NCBI GenBank assembly: GCA_016185205.1
Contig: JACPOA010000011.1
Location: 1 to 64,000, forward strand
Source of the DNA: Hyphomicrobiales bacterium
Lineage (GTDB): Bacteria > Pseudomonadota > Alphaproteobacteria > Rhizobiales > Xanthobacteraceae
Length of the DNA: 64,000 nucleotides
Reading direction: 5' to 3'
A program made the translations under genes and the position numbers. The notes under the pieces are model-generated. The model made no database searches, was not told the origin of the DNA, and was given only the letters and a program-made list of their open reading frames with translations. Shown piece by piece: positions 26,329 to 33,606 of this stretch. The stretch's first letter is position 1. Every line of letters begins with the position of its first letter.

Positions 26329-26658
26329 ATGATTGAAAAAGCCGCACTGCTGTCATCAGCGCGTCGTGCGCCGCGATTTGTTTCTCGCCGTACCGCCGCC
26401 GCGCTGCTCGATCTTTCCGGTTCAGGATTCAACAATTGGGTCAAGCGCGGACTATTGCCGCCGCCGGCTGCTGGCACGCCGAACGATGAACCGCGATGGG
26501 AGTGGGAGGAGATCGCGCGCTACATGCGCGGCGACCGATCGAGTGCGCCGCGCGATCTCTTGGGCATGCCGGCGCCCGTACAGCATGGGCACAAACGCGG
26601 GCCAGCACCAGGCCACGGCGGCCGGCCGCGCAATTCAGCGGAGCAAGATCATGGCTGA
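26329..26658 (+). CDS. MerR/AlpA-type helix-turn-helix protein
   Basis: 109 residues from the ATG at 26329. ARRAPRFVSRRTAAALLDLSGSGFNNWVKRGLLPPPAAGTPNDEPRWEWEEIARYMRG is a compact winged HTH as in AlpA or excisionase-like regulators. The tail is basic and Pro-rich (HKRGPAPGHGGRPRNSAEQDHG). Its last bases and the next start form a block, GCGGAGCAAGATCATGGCT, repeated at 27462 with a decayed copy of this gene. Likely a regulator of the island. Confidence 0.6.
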   Translation: MIEKAALLSSARRAPRFVSRRTAAALLDLSGSGFNNWVKRGLLPPPAAGTPNDEPRWEWEEIARYMRGDRSSAPRDLLGMPAPVQHGHKRGPAPGHGGRPRNSAEQDHG

Positions 26659-26995
26659 GATTCTGCGCATGGCGCTGGCGAACGCAACGAACGCGCCAAA
26701 CCTTCGGCAAATTTTCCGAAGGTTTAGTAGCCGGAAGCCTGAACGGCTGAACGTGTTGGCGCGATTATTTTCAATGGTGAGGTATGTCGTCAAACGAAAC
26801 TTTGAGACGCGCCCCGATCGAACCTCGCGGCCGGAGCGGGGACTAAATTCGAATCGTAGCCCCCTGCCGCTAAGGGGCCTGAGAGTGACTTTTAGCCCCC
26901 CACCACATGGGGGGCTAAACGAATCGCAGCGACTCAGTAGCGACTCAGTAGCTACTGAGTCGCCCCCCACCACATGGCAGGGCAATCGCATATGA
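26651..26995 (+). pseudogene. Decayed copy of the 27473..27721 gene
   Basis: Starts MAEILRMALANATNAPNLRQIF, parallel to MAKVLRLHSANDDAPLYERF of the intact gene and sharing the 19-base start junction. Soon afterwards the frame runs through hairpins (26698..26725, 26893..26917, 26941..26962) and into the MITE. Only the first dozen or so codons look original. Confidence 0.45.
26893..26962. repeat. Cluster of perfect hairpins
   Basis: TAGCCCCCC-ACCACAT-GGGGGGCTA (26893..26917) and the 22-bp palindrome CGACTCAGTAGCTACTGAGTCG (26941..26962), the latter preceded by another GACTCAGTAG. A second copy of the first hairpin is split by the MITE. Confidence 0.75.
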
Positions 26996-27120
26996 GTATA
27001 GGAGGAGTCAAAAGATTCTCCCGAGGCAGTATTCGCAAAGTAGTTTGGAGGATTTTGATTCACGACCGCTTCGATCCGGAGAACCAGATTCTCCGCCGAA
27101 TTCCATATGCGATTGCCCTG
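26978..27120. mobile_element. MITE with 17-bp terminal inverted repeats
   Basis: 143 bp. The left end CAGGGCAATCGCATATG and right end CATATGCGATTGCCCTG are perfect inverted repeats. It is flanked by an exact 10-bp direct repeat CACCACATGG (26968..26977, 27121..27130) that belongs to a second copy of the CCCCCCACCACATGGGGGG hairpin. The intact parent hairpin at 26893 shows the empty site. No room for a transposase. A 10-bp target duplication and CAGGG ends suggest mobilisation by an IS4-like transposase (inference). Confidence 0.8.
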
Positions 27121-27255
27121 CACCACATGGGGGGCTAACTTTGACGCGCATATAGAGAGCTGCGCCGCGATGTCGTGCGCCTCTAACTCTTAACTCTTAG
27201 ATAAACCCCCCAACCCCCCTGCGGGGGGCTTCTCGATCGATGAGCGATCAAAAAA

Positions 27256-27480
27256 ATGAAATACAACGGAAGCCAATTAAAAAATCTTGGACGCGCGTTC
27301 CCGGAGATAGCTCGCGACGTGCGCGGCGATCGATCGTGCGCGGCGCGCGATCTCTTGGGCATGGCGGCGCCTGCACATCGGGCGAAGAAGCGCCTTGTCG
27401 CAAAGCCGATGATGCTAAATCGGCAAATTTGCCGATTTTCCGGCCGGTCGCGCAAAACTGCGGAGCAAGATCATGGCTAA
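27256..27480 (+). pseudogene. Truncated copy of the HTH gene 26329..26658
   Basis: The second half, FPEIARDVRGDRSCAARDLLGMAAPAHRAKKR..KTAEQDHG, matches EEIARYMRGDRSSAPRDLLGMPAPVQHGHKR..NSAEQDHG of the intact gene. The HTH itself is missing and the front is unrelated. A 22-bp perfect palindrome, AAATCGGCAAATTTGCCGATTT (27417..27438), sits within it. Remnant of a tandem duplication. Confidence 0.6.
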
Positions 27481-27721
27481 AGTTCTGCGCCTGCACTCGG
27501 CAAACGACGATGCGCCGCTCTACGAGCGATTTGCGGAACGTGCGATTACTGCCGCGACTTCACGCGGGCTGCCGCCTGTGCTGGTTGCCGGCTCGCTGCT
27601 CTCGAAATCGATCAACGTCCTGATCGACGAGCTGGGCGCCGATGAAACGGCGCAGCTGCTGGACGCGCTTGCGCTGAGAATTTCCACCGCGTTGCCGCCG
27701 GGTGCCGACGATGCCGCATAA
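27473..27721 (+). CDS. Small acidic island protein
   Basis: 82 residues, MAKVLRLHSANDDAPLYERFAERAITAATSRGLPPVLVAGSLLSKSINVLIDELGADETAQLLDALALRISTALPP. Predicted all-helical, with a regular LIDELGADETAQLLDALA segment. No family recognised. It lies upstream of, and overlaps, the gene leading to the capsid protein, so a packaging or regulatory role is possible. Confidence 0.5.
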   Translation: MAKVLRLHSANDDAPLYERFAERAITAATSRGLPPVLVAGSLLSKSINVLIDELGADETAQLLDALALRISTALPPGADDAA

Positions 27722-28127
27722 TTGTTTGACTAAAGCTGGAGAATCTGATTCTGCTAACTCAGCCGAAACGGAGATTGCGGCGCCGGTTATGCCGGGCCAC
27801 TCCGCAGAGGCCACCTTGATCGGCGCCAGTCAGGCTGGGCCACGGGTTGAACGGGCGGAAGCCCGGCAGCAACGTGATGATCCGGTGGCCGTGGCGCCTA
27901 AGCCCTCAGTCAACGTCTCCGACATCACGGATTACAAGGCATTCGTGGCCTTCCTGCACAATGTAGGATTTTCACGGGCCTTTGCGAGGCGCGTCACAAA
28001 TCGAGACGCCTTCAAGTCCGCTGCCGAGCCATCCGCCGACAATCAACAGGTCGCGAACGCGATCAAATCTCAACTCGCAGCTCTCTGCGAAACACTGAAA
28101 GGCCCTGACCATGAGACTAAGAAATAG
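27702..28127 (+). CDS. Putative capsid-associated protein (protease or scaffold remnant?)
   Basis: Up to 141 residues (GTG at 27702 or ATG at 27711). The N-terminal half is low-complexity. The C-terminal segment ITDYKAFVAFLHNVGFSRAFARRVTNRDAFKS resembles the short helical motif (xxLEAxLRDAGFSRxxAKxxAxxGF) at the end of HK97 prohead proteases or at capsid N-termini. No protease catalytic His/Ser motif is present. It overlaps the capsid gene start by 17 bp. Tentative. Confidence 0.45.
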   Translation: MPTMPHNCLTKAGESDSANSAETEIAAPVMPGHSAEATLIGASQAGPRVERAEARQQRDDPVAVAPKPSVNVSDITDYKAFVAFLHNVGFSRAFARRVTNRDAFKSAAEPSADNQQVANAIKSQLAALCETLKGPDHETKK

Positions 28128-29364
28128 ATTGGCACGCAGCTCGATGATGACTTCGCCACTGGAAATCAAAGACGGGAGTGGCGGAGCGAGCGACGAAGGG
28201 ACGGCGGAAACGATCTCAGAAATCAATGAGGCGGTCAAAAGATTCATCGACCGCAACGAAGCCGAGACGAAGGCGCTCAAAGTCCAGCTCGCCGCCGAAA
28301 AGAAACGCGTCGATGCACTGGAAAAGAAATCCAATCGGCCGAACCTCGGCAGCGACGTTGCGCCGAATAACAAAATCGATCCAGCGGCGCTCGCGCTCGA
28401 ACGCAAGGCAATGGCGGCTTTCGTGCGCAGCGACGGCAATGGCGATCTTAGCGAAGTCAAAGCAATGTCGGTCAGCACCGACCCGGACGGCGGCTATCTC
28501 GTTCTGCCGCAACGATCCAGCGTCATGACCACGCGGCTCTATGAGGAATCGCCGGTGCGCCGGCTGGCGCGCAATGTGACGATGACGACCGGCGATGCAT
28601 TCGAGGAACCGTTCGACATCGACAATGTGGAGGCGATCTGGGTTGGCGAGAAGCAGGCCCGGCCGGAGACAGATTCGCCCAAGCTTGGCCTGCTAAACAT
28701 ACCGTTGCAGGAGGTCTATGCGAATCCGAAAGCAACGCAAAAACTGCTCGACACCAGCTATATCGATATAGGCGCTTGGCTGGACGGCAAGATCAACGAC
28801 AGGTTTGCGCGTTCGGATGCCGAGTCTTTTGTGAGCGGCGATGGCATCAACCGACCGCGCGGTTTCCTGAACTACGATACGACGACGGAGAACGATTTCG
28901 ACCGCGCCTGGGGCAAGCTGCAATACATCAAAACCGGAGCTGCGACGGCGTTCGCCGCCGTGTCGCCGGGCGACGTGCTGCGCGATCTGGTCTGGTCTTT
29001 GCGAGCGCCTTATCGCAAGAACGCGGTTTTCCTGATGAACAGTTTGACCGCGAGCGTGATCGACAAGTTCAAGAACGGCACGGGCGACTACATCTGGCGC
29101 GATGGCATGACCGCCGGGGCACCGCCGATCCTGTGCGGCTATCCCGTCGAAATCGACGAGAACATGCCGGCCCTTGGCGCCAACACCTATCCGATCGCGT
29201 TCGGAAATTTCGCGCTCGGCTATACGATTCCCGAAAGGCCGGGCCTCAAGATGCTACGCGATCCGTTCACCGACAAGCCGAACGTGTTTTTCTACGCCTA
29301 TCGCCGCGTCGGCGGCGGCGTGTCGAATTTCGACGCGATCAAGCTGCTGAAGTGTGAGGCGTAA
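28111..29364 (+). CDS. HK97-fold phage major capsid protein
   Basis: 417 residues; 28111 has AAAGG upstream, while 28147 (MTSPLEIKDG) is the more usual protein start. Residues about 25-75 form the coiled scaffold (delta) domain EINEAVKRFIDRNEAETKALKVQLAAEKKRVDALEKK. The HK97 body starts near ALERKAMAAFVRSDGN and contains GGYLVLPQ, ETDSPKLGLLNIPLQEVYANPKATQKLLDTSYIDIGAWL, FVSGDGINRPRGFLNY and the final GYTIPERPGLKMLRDPFTDKPNVFFYAYRRVGGGVSNFDAIKLLK. Full length and undamaged, which argues it is still used. Confidence 0.92.
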   Translation: MRLRNRLARSSMMTSPLEIKDGSGGASDEGTAETISEINEAVKRFIDRNEAETKALKVQLAAEKKRVDALEKKSNRPNLGSDVAPNNKIDPAALALERKAMAAFVRSDGNGDLSEVKAMSVSTDPDGGYLVLPQRSSVMTTRLYEESPVRRLARNVTMTTGDAFEEPFDIDNVEAIWVGEKQARPETDSPKLGLLNIPLQEVYANPKATQKLLDTSYIDIGAWLDGKINDRFARSDAESFVSGDGINRPRGFLNYDTTTENDFDRAWGKLQYIKTGAATAFAAVSPGDVLRDLVWSLRAPYRKNAVFLMNSLTASVIDKFKNGTGDYIWRDGMTAGAPPILCGYPVEIDENMPALGANTYPIAFGNFALGYTIPERPGLKMLRDPFTDKPNVFFYAYRRVGGGVSNFDAIKLLKCEA

Positions 29365-29419
29365 GGCTTCACGCTGACTGCCGTCGCGGCCACGGATGAA
29401 CTGGCCGCGATGGCGTAAC

Positions 29420-29449
29420 GCGGGGGCGGCCGGCGGAAGCCGCCCCCGC
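29420..29449 (+). terminator. Hairpin after the capsid gene
   Basis: GCGGGGGCGGC-N8-GCCGCCCCCGC, a perfect 11-bp GC stem 56 bp past the capsid stop. No T-run follows. Confidence 0.55.
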
Positions 29450-29575
29450 ACATTGCTCTGATCGAGCAAATTCGATGCTAAATTTCAGGGCGGTTAAGTC
29501 TGCCCGCGTTTGAACGGATAGTGCAGCGTTGGCCTAGCAACACGATAGGCTCAATAATCAATAGCTTCCCACAAC

Positions 29576-30680
29576 GGCGGCCGGCTCGATCGCGGCGAAC
29601 GCGGTGCAGCTCGCCGGATATCCCGAGCGCGGACCCGTGACGGCGATGATCGATCACGCTGGCGACTGGGCACGCGATGCGCCGGCAGGATCACGGCAGC
29701 AATCCTCGATCACGCTGGCGACCAAGGCGGACGCCGCAATGGCTACAGGCTCGATCGCGGCAAACGTGTGACGCGACACTTCAAGTGTCACCGCTGCGCC
29801 ACTTCAAATGTCACCTCCCGCGAGATCGGAATTAGCGCGAACGTGAAGTCACTTAGACCCCGTTTGCACTGTCTTGATGTCCCAGTTCGTGTCCCAGTTT
29901 CGCAGCAACGCATTCAAGAAGTGCCCGCATTTACTGGAGTCCGAACTGGGACACGGTCCTATTCTTGGTCCCCCAAGAGTCTCAGTTCGGCGATGCCGCA
30001 CTGAAAATGCTTGCGATTTTCGGCTCGCATATTGAGGGTGGTGACATTTGAAGTGACGCAGACCTACCGGACCAGGAACCAGCAACTCCGGGAAAACATA
30101 CGCAGATCAAGGAGATATTGCGTCTAGGTTGCCTCGCAACTCAACAGGCGGCGGTGACACTTGAAGTGTCGCGTCACACAAGCACGCGATGCGCGGGCAG
30201 GATCACGGCGGCAATCCTCGATCATGCTGGCGACCAGGGCGGACGCCGCGATGGCCGCCGGCTCGATCGCAGCGAACGCGGCGCGGCTCGCCGGACATGC
30301 CGAGCGCGGACAAGTGACGGTGACGGGACGCCGCAACAGCCGCCGGCTCGATCGCGGCGAACGCGGCGCGGCTCGCCGGACATGCCGAGCGCGGACCCGT
30401 GGCAGCGATGCTCGATCATGCTGGCGATCGGGCGCGCGACGGCGGCCGGCTCGATCGCGGCGCGCGTGACGCAACTCGCCGGCTATGCCGGGCGCGGACA
30501 CGCGGCAGCGATGCTCGATCACGCTGGCGACCGGGCGCGCGATGCGCCGGCTCGATCGCCGCGAACGTGGCACAGCTCGCAGGATATGCCGAGCGCGGAC
30601 CCGTGGCCGCGATGCTCGATCACGCTGGCGACCGGGCGCGCGATGCACCGGCTCGATCGTCGGTGGCTTTGTGCAGCTGA
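29576..30680. repeat. Degenerate tandem repeat, period about 101 bp
   Basis: The word GGCTCGATCG recurs at 29583, 29748, 30260, 30345, 30448, 30549 and 30650 (last intervals 103, 101 and 101). Each is followed by GCGGCGAACGCGG..CTCGCCGGA.ATGCCGAGCGCGGAC and GATGCTCGATCA.GCTGGCGAC. One frame per unit reads SIAANAxQLAGYxERGPVxAMLDHAGDxARD, but units shift frame relative to each other, so no long protein survives. Interrupted by the inverted-repeat element. DNA from 30681 to about 30980 shows nothing further. Confidence 0.65.
29766..30179. mobile_element. 414-bp inverted-repeat element, non-autonomous
   Basis: Ends are perfect 29-bp inverted repeats (GTGTGACGCGACACTTCAAG.. and its complement). 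Inside lie a second inverted pair, GGTGACATTTGAAGTG(A/G)CGCA (29795..29815, 30040..30060), and a third, CGTGTCCCAGTT..AACTGGGACACG. Layered terminal repeats recall IS21-type ends. No transposase gene and no clear target duplication. It splits the tandem repeat. Confidence 0.6.
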
Positions 30681-30982
30681 CCACGATCACCGAAAACACG
30701 TTTCTTTCCGCCGTGATCTGGCGCTGGCCGGACTTGATCGGGGAGACGATCACGCCCGCACCGTTTCCCGTTGGCTTTGGACCGTCGACAGAGGGCATGG
30801 CAAGGCCGTGAGCCGAGAAAGCCGGGCCGAATACCTCGACATCGCCAGCGGTGCTTATTCCGGCTCCAGCGGCAAATGCTGCCCATGGGCGGCATTTGCG
30901 GCGCGCTGATCGGCCGCGACAAAAAACGCCGCAGCGCTCCCCGCAGGGAGCTTGCACGCGGGCGGCAAATCAGAGAATCTGT

Positions 30983-31243
30983 CCGTGGGTGTAAGAACCC
31001 GGACCAGTGACAGGCGGAAGCCCCTGCAAGGGCGCCGGCCTGGTGCAAGCCGCGCATCATATTGCGGCCTGCAAAGCGACGGCTTGGCGGCCGTCCGCTA
31101 CCGACAATCCTATGTCGGGAGGCGGGCGCCATACAAGACCCTCACGGGGAAAACGTCCGACCTGTCTCACTGGCAGGTTCTTACCCTCCCGGCGCCACGG
31201 CGGACCCCGTGGCGAGGCTGTAAGAAGCCGAACCAGTGAGCCA
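30983..31243 (+). ncRNA. Possible structured RNA with two covarying hairpins
   Basis: Hairpin A GGGT-GTAAGA-ACCC then GGACCAGTGA (30987..31010); hairpin B GGCT-GTAAGA-AGCC then GAACCAGTGA (31216..31239). Loop and tail are shared while the stem base pair has changed on both sides. Between them, TCACTGGCAGGTTCTTAC (31167..31184) is complementary to A (9+7 bp) and B (7+7 bp), so alternative pairings are possible. A further stem GCCACGG..CCGTGGC lies at 31194..31213. It ends about 115 nt before the gene at 31360. Family not recognised. Confidence 0.4.
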
Positions 31244-31359
31244 ACACCATGATCGCTCAGAGAACCCACCGTGCCGCCCTGACCGGCGCCGCTCGCGCTA
31301 TTGTGTTGCCCGGCAGCGCATCCGCGCGGCCATCAAAATTGATCAGCAGGAGAAGCATC

Positions 31360-32016
31360 ATGCTCGGTAGTGTTGCGTGCGTTGCCGCCCCTTTATCCCC
31401 GTCTCTCGCTGCCCCTTCAATCGCCGGTCCTGGAGGACCTGATCGGGACGATCCTATTTTTGCTGCGATCGAGAGACACCGCGCAGCTCGTGCCGACTAT
31501 GATCGCCAAGCTGGCATCACTATCGAGATGTCCAATTCGTGCCCGGCCGATCTTGCCGGACCGCATAGCGTTCAGATCGGTAAGATTCTCGGTTCCAACG
31601 GCGAGTCCGATCGGCCGCATATGGCTTGGTCGCACGATTGCATTGATGAACACTTCGACGCCAACGCTAAGACGATGCAATCAATGTGGGGCGACAACTG
31701 GCATCCGGAAAAGCTTGAGGAAATGCGGCGGGCGAAGCATGCCGAACTCGACGAATTGTTGACGCCGCACGATGCTTGGAGTGAAAAATCCGGCCTTAAC
31801 GCCGCCGATGCGGAATTGGAGCGACTATCGGATATAGAGATCGCGCGGCTCGACGAACTCGACAAGACCGCCTCGAGCACGGTGGCCGGCCTGCACGCGT
31901 ACGTGCGCTACCGCCTGGAGCTCGAACACCGGATCGACCCTGATATCGAGCAAGAAGTGAGCTGGCTGTTGCTTCGTAATGCTGGCGATGCCCTTACGCG
32001 GCTGTTGGCCGCTTAG
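31360..32016 (+). CDS. Island protein with possible signal sequence, unknown function
   Basis: 218 residues from the ATG at 31360, which has AGGAG 8 bases upstream; the track start 31249 has none. The opening MLGSVACVAAPLSPSLAAPSIA looks like an export signal; the upstream in-frame LISRRSIM would make it twin-arginine-like. Then DPIFAAIERHRAARADYDRQAGI, a helical acidic body (NWHPEKLEEMRRAKHAELDELLTPHDAWSEK) and EQEVSWLLLRNAGDALTRLL. Similar DPIFAAIExHRAA proteins are common, uncharacterised rhizobial accessory genes. Confidence 0.65.
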   Translation: MLGSVACVAAPLSPSLAAPSIAGPGGPDRDDPIFAAIERHRAARADYDRQAGITIEMSNSCPADLAGPHSVQIGKILGSNGESDRPHMAWSHDCIDEHFDANAKTMQSMWGDNWHPEKLEEMRRAKHAELDELLTPHDAWSEKSGLNAADAELERLSDIEIARLDELDKTASSTVAGLHAYVRYRLELEHRIDPDIEQEVSWLLLRNAGDALTRLLAA

Positions 32017-32175
32017 TCTTACCGGCCGGCGGTTGGGAGTCATAGGCTGCTATTGGGAATGCCGCGATTCGCGCTCCGCTCCGAAAAAGGGCGGGGCGCG
32101 AAATTTTTAAGATGGCATTTGCGACTTGCTGGCCGGTGATATTTATAGGGGGCCTCTCAAGCCAAGGAGGCACCT

Positions 32176-32577
32176 ATGTACGGCATCATCTCCCCTTCCG
32201 CCCTGCCCGCCTCGCGCCGCCGACGCGCGCGCATGGACAATCACGCCGCGGCGCAGGCCAGCTACCGCAAAAAGCTGAAGGCAAACTGCGTTCCCGATCG
32301 CGAGGACGTCGCCATCGCGGCGCTGACGGTGGCGCTGATGATGGTGAACAACGATCCCGCTAACGAAGTCGTTGCCGGCATGCGCCGCGCGATCATCGGC
32401 GAACTGGTCTGCGTAGGCTTCAATCGCGACCAGGCGCTGCGCCGTTTCGACGGGATGGTGGAGAATATCCACGAGGATCGCGCGAAGCGACAACGCTACC
32501 GCGAATGGGAGACTGCGCGAGCTGCCGAGCGGGCGGCGTCCGACCGTGGCGACGGATCACCGGGTGGTGCGGTGTAA
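32176..32577 (+). CDS. Uncharacterised island protein
   Basis: 133 residues; strong site AAGGAGGCACCT before the ATG. A basic N-terminus (SRRRRARMDNHAAAQASYRKKLKANC), then a helical part VAIAALTVALMMVNNDPANEVVAGMRRAIIGELVCVGFNRDQALRRFDGMVENI. No signal peptide or known motif. Codon pattern and ribosome-binding site support a real gene. Confidence 0.6.
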   Translation: MYGIISPSALPASRRRRARMDNHAAAQASYRKKLKANCVPDREDVAIAALTVALMMVNNDPANEVVAGMRRAIIGELVCVGFNRDQALRRFDGMVENIHEDRAKRQRYREWETARAAERAASDRGDGSPGGAV

Positions 32578-32667
32578 CGGGGGGACGAGGCGAAATAGAT
32601 CGTCATCCGGTGATCGGTGCCTCCCCACGAGGCCGAGTTCTTCACAGCAGCCGGGATGGCTCTTGCC

Positions 32668-32695
32668 AAGTATACATTGACTCAAGTATACATAG
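32668..32695. promoter_or_regulatory. Operator-like direct repeat
   Basis: CAAGTATACATTGA-CT-CAAGTATACATAGA: two copies of CAAGTATACAT with GTATAC cores, 16 bp apart, 28 bp before the HTH gene at 32723. One and a half helical turns between centres suits dimeric repressor binding, possibly by that HTH protein. Confidence 0.45.
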
Positions 32696-32722
32696 AATCA
32701 ATTTGGGACCGCGAGTCTGCCG

Positions 32723-33229
32723 ATGATCGAAAGCAGCAATAGGATTTTCAGCTACGCCGAAATTGAGGCGATGACGCTCGGCTGGGCCGATAAGCGGATG
32801 ATTCAAAATCGGCGGGCTTTGAAATTATGGCTGACGCCGGTCGCGGAACCGCCGAAGGGCAAGGCTTACGACTATCGCTGGCCGCACGTCTTCGAAATGG
32901 TGATTTCGGCGGAGTTGGTGAAGCGCGGCTTCACACACGAGTCGGCAACTGAGGCGATCAGGAATCGATTACGGGCTGCGTCGGGTCGCCGGGGCGGATG
33001 GGCCGCCGATCTTAAATTCTCGGAACTGCCAGAAATCGACGGACGCGATTGCTATTGGGTCATGAACGTTATGCCGGATCAGCATTGGGGCTTGGTCCCG
33101 GGTGCGGTGCTGGCGTGCTGGTCACAGCAAGAGGTGGGGGCGGCGATCGCTGATTTGGACGCGGCTCTTGTGTTGAACGTCGCGCGCGTGCTTCGCGAAG
33201 CCCGCGCGCGCCTGCCGGCGGGGGAGTAA
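32723..33229 (+). CDS. MerR-like HTH protein of the island
   Basis: 168 residues. FSYAEIEAMTLGWADKRMIQNRRALKLWLTPVAEPPKGKAYDYRWPHVFEMVISAELVKRGFTHESATEAI resembles a MerR-type winged helix with dimer helix. The C-terminal part (DCYWVMNVMPDQHWGLVPGAVLACW) may be a sensing domain. It sits at the start of the int/xis gene run behind the CAAGTATACAT repeats, so it may be the island's regulator. 2 bp separate it from the next gene. Confidence 0.6.
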   Translation: MIESSNRIFSYAEIEAMTLGWADKRMIQNRRALKLWLTPVAEPPKGKAYDYRWPHVFEMVISAELVKRGFTHESATEAIRNRLRAASGRRGGWAADLKFSELPEIDGRDCYWVMNVMPDQHWGLVPGAVLACWSQQEVGAAIADLDAALVLNVARVLREARARLPAGE

Positions 33230-33231
33230 CC

Positions 33232-33606
33232 ATGGCTCCCAAAATTGCGGATTGCATCGTCATCACTGGAATTAGTCTCGCTGGGCAGAATTCCAAAAAT
33301 GCCGGCCGGCGCGTGATTGCATACTTCGATGTGAGGATCATCGACGCGATCGAGCTGCGCGGCTGCATCCTCGTGCGCACCGCTAATGACGGTGTTGCGA
33401 TCGCGCCGCCACGTTTCGACAATTCCGACCCGCGCCGGGCGATCGCTATCGTCGATAGCAGCTTTCAAAACATGATCTGCGTCGCTGCACGGGAGGCATA
33501 CAAGAGCTTGGGAGGCGTTGATTTGCCCGATTGGGCGATGGGCACGAAAATTCCGCTTCCGGCTTGCAGGCCGGCGGACGATGATCGGGACCATGGCACG
33601 CTATGA
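33232..33606 (+). CDS. Uncharacterised island protein, weakly SpoVG-like
   Basis: 124 residues. RRVIAYFDVRIIDAIELRGCILVRTANDGVAIAPPRFDNSDPRRAIAIVDSSFQNMICVAAREAYKSL has the strand order and spacing of SpoVG-type DNA-binding proteins (AxFDVxx..i.g..lv...dG..iapP.). The resemblance is visual and weak. Stop overlaps the start of the excisionase-like gene by 14 bp; same operon as int. Confidence 0.5.
   Translation: MAPKIADCIVITGISLAGQNSKNAGRRVIAYFDVRIIDAIELRGCILVRTANDGVAIAPPRFDNSDPRRAIAIVDSSFQNMICVAAREAYKSLGGVDLPDWAMGTKIPLPACRPADDDRDHGTL

Noticed and set aside
25607-26332. 241-codon ORF in the island
   Set aside because: The start overlaps the previous stop, which looks tempting, but the frame passes through iterons, the GC tract and two palindromes, and the peptide has no domain-like pattern.
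29576-30680. CRISPR array
   Set aside because: Units are about 101 bp, degenerate, without short identical repeats and unique spacers, and no cas gene is present.
30118-30957. Long ORFs on both strands in the tandem-repeat area
   Set aside because: They follow the repeats and change register between units; no single frame is conserved.
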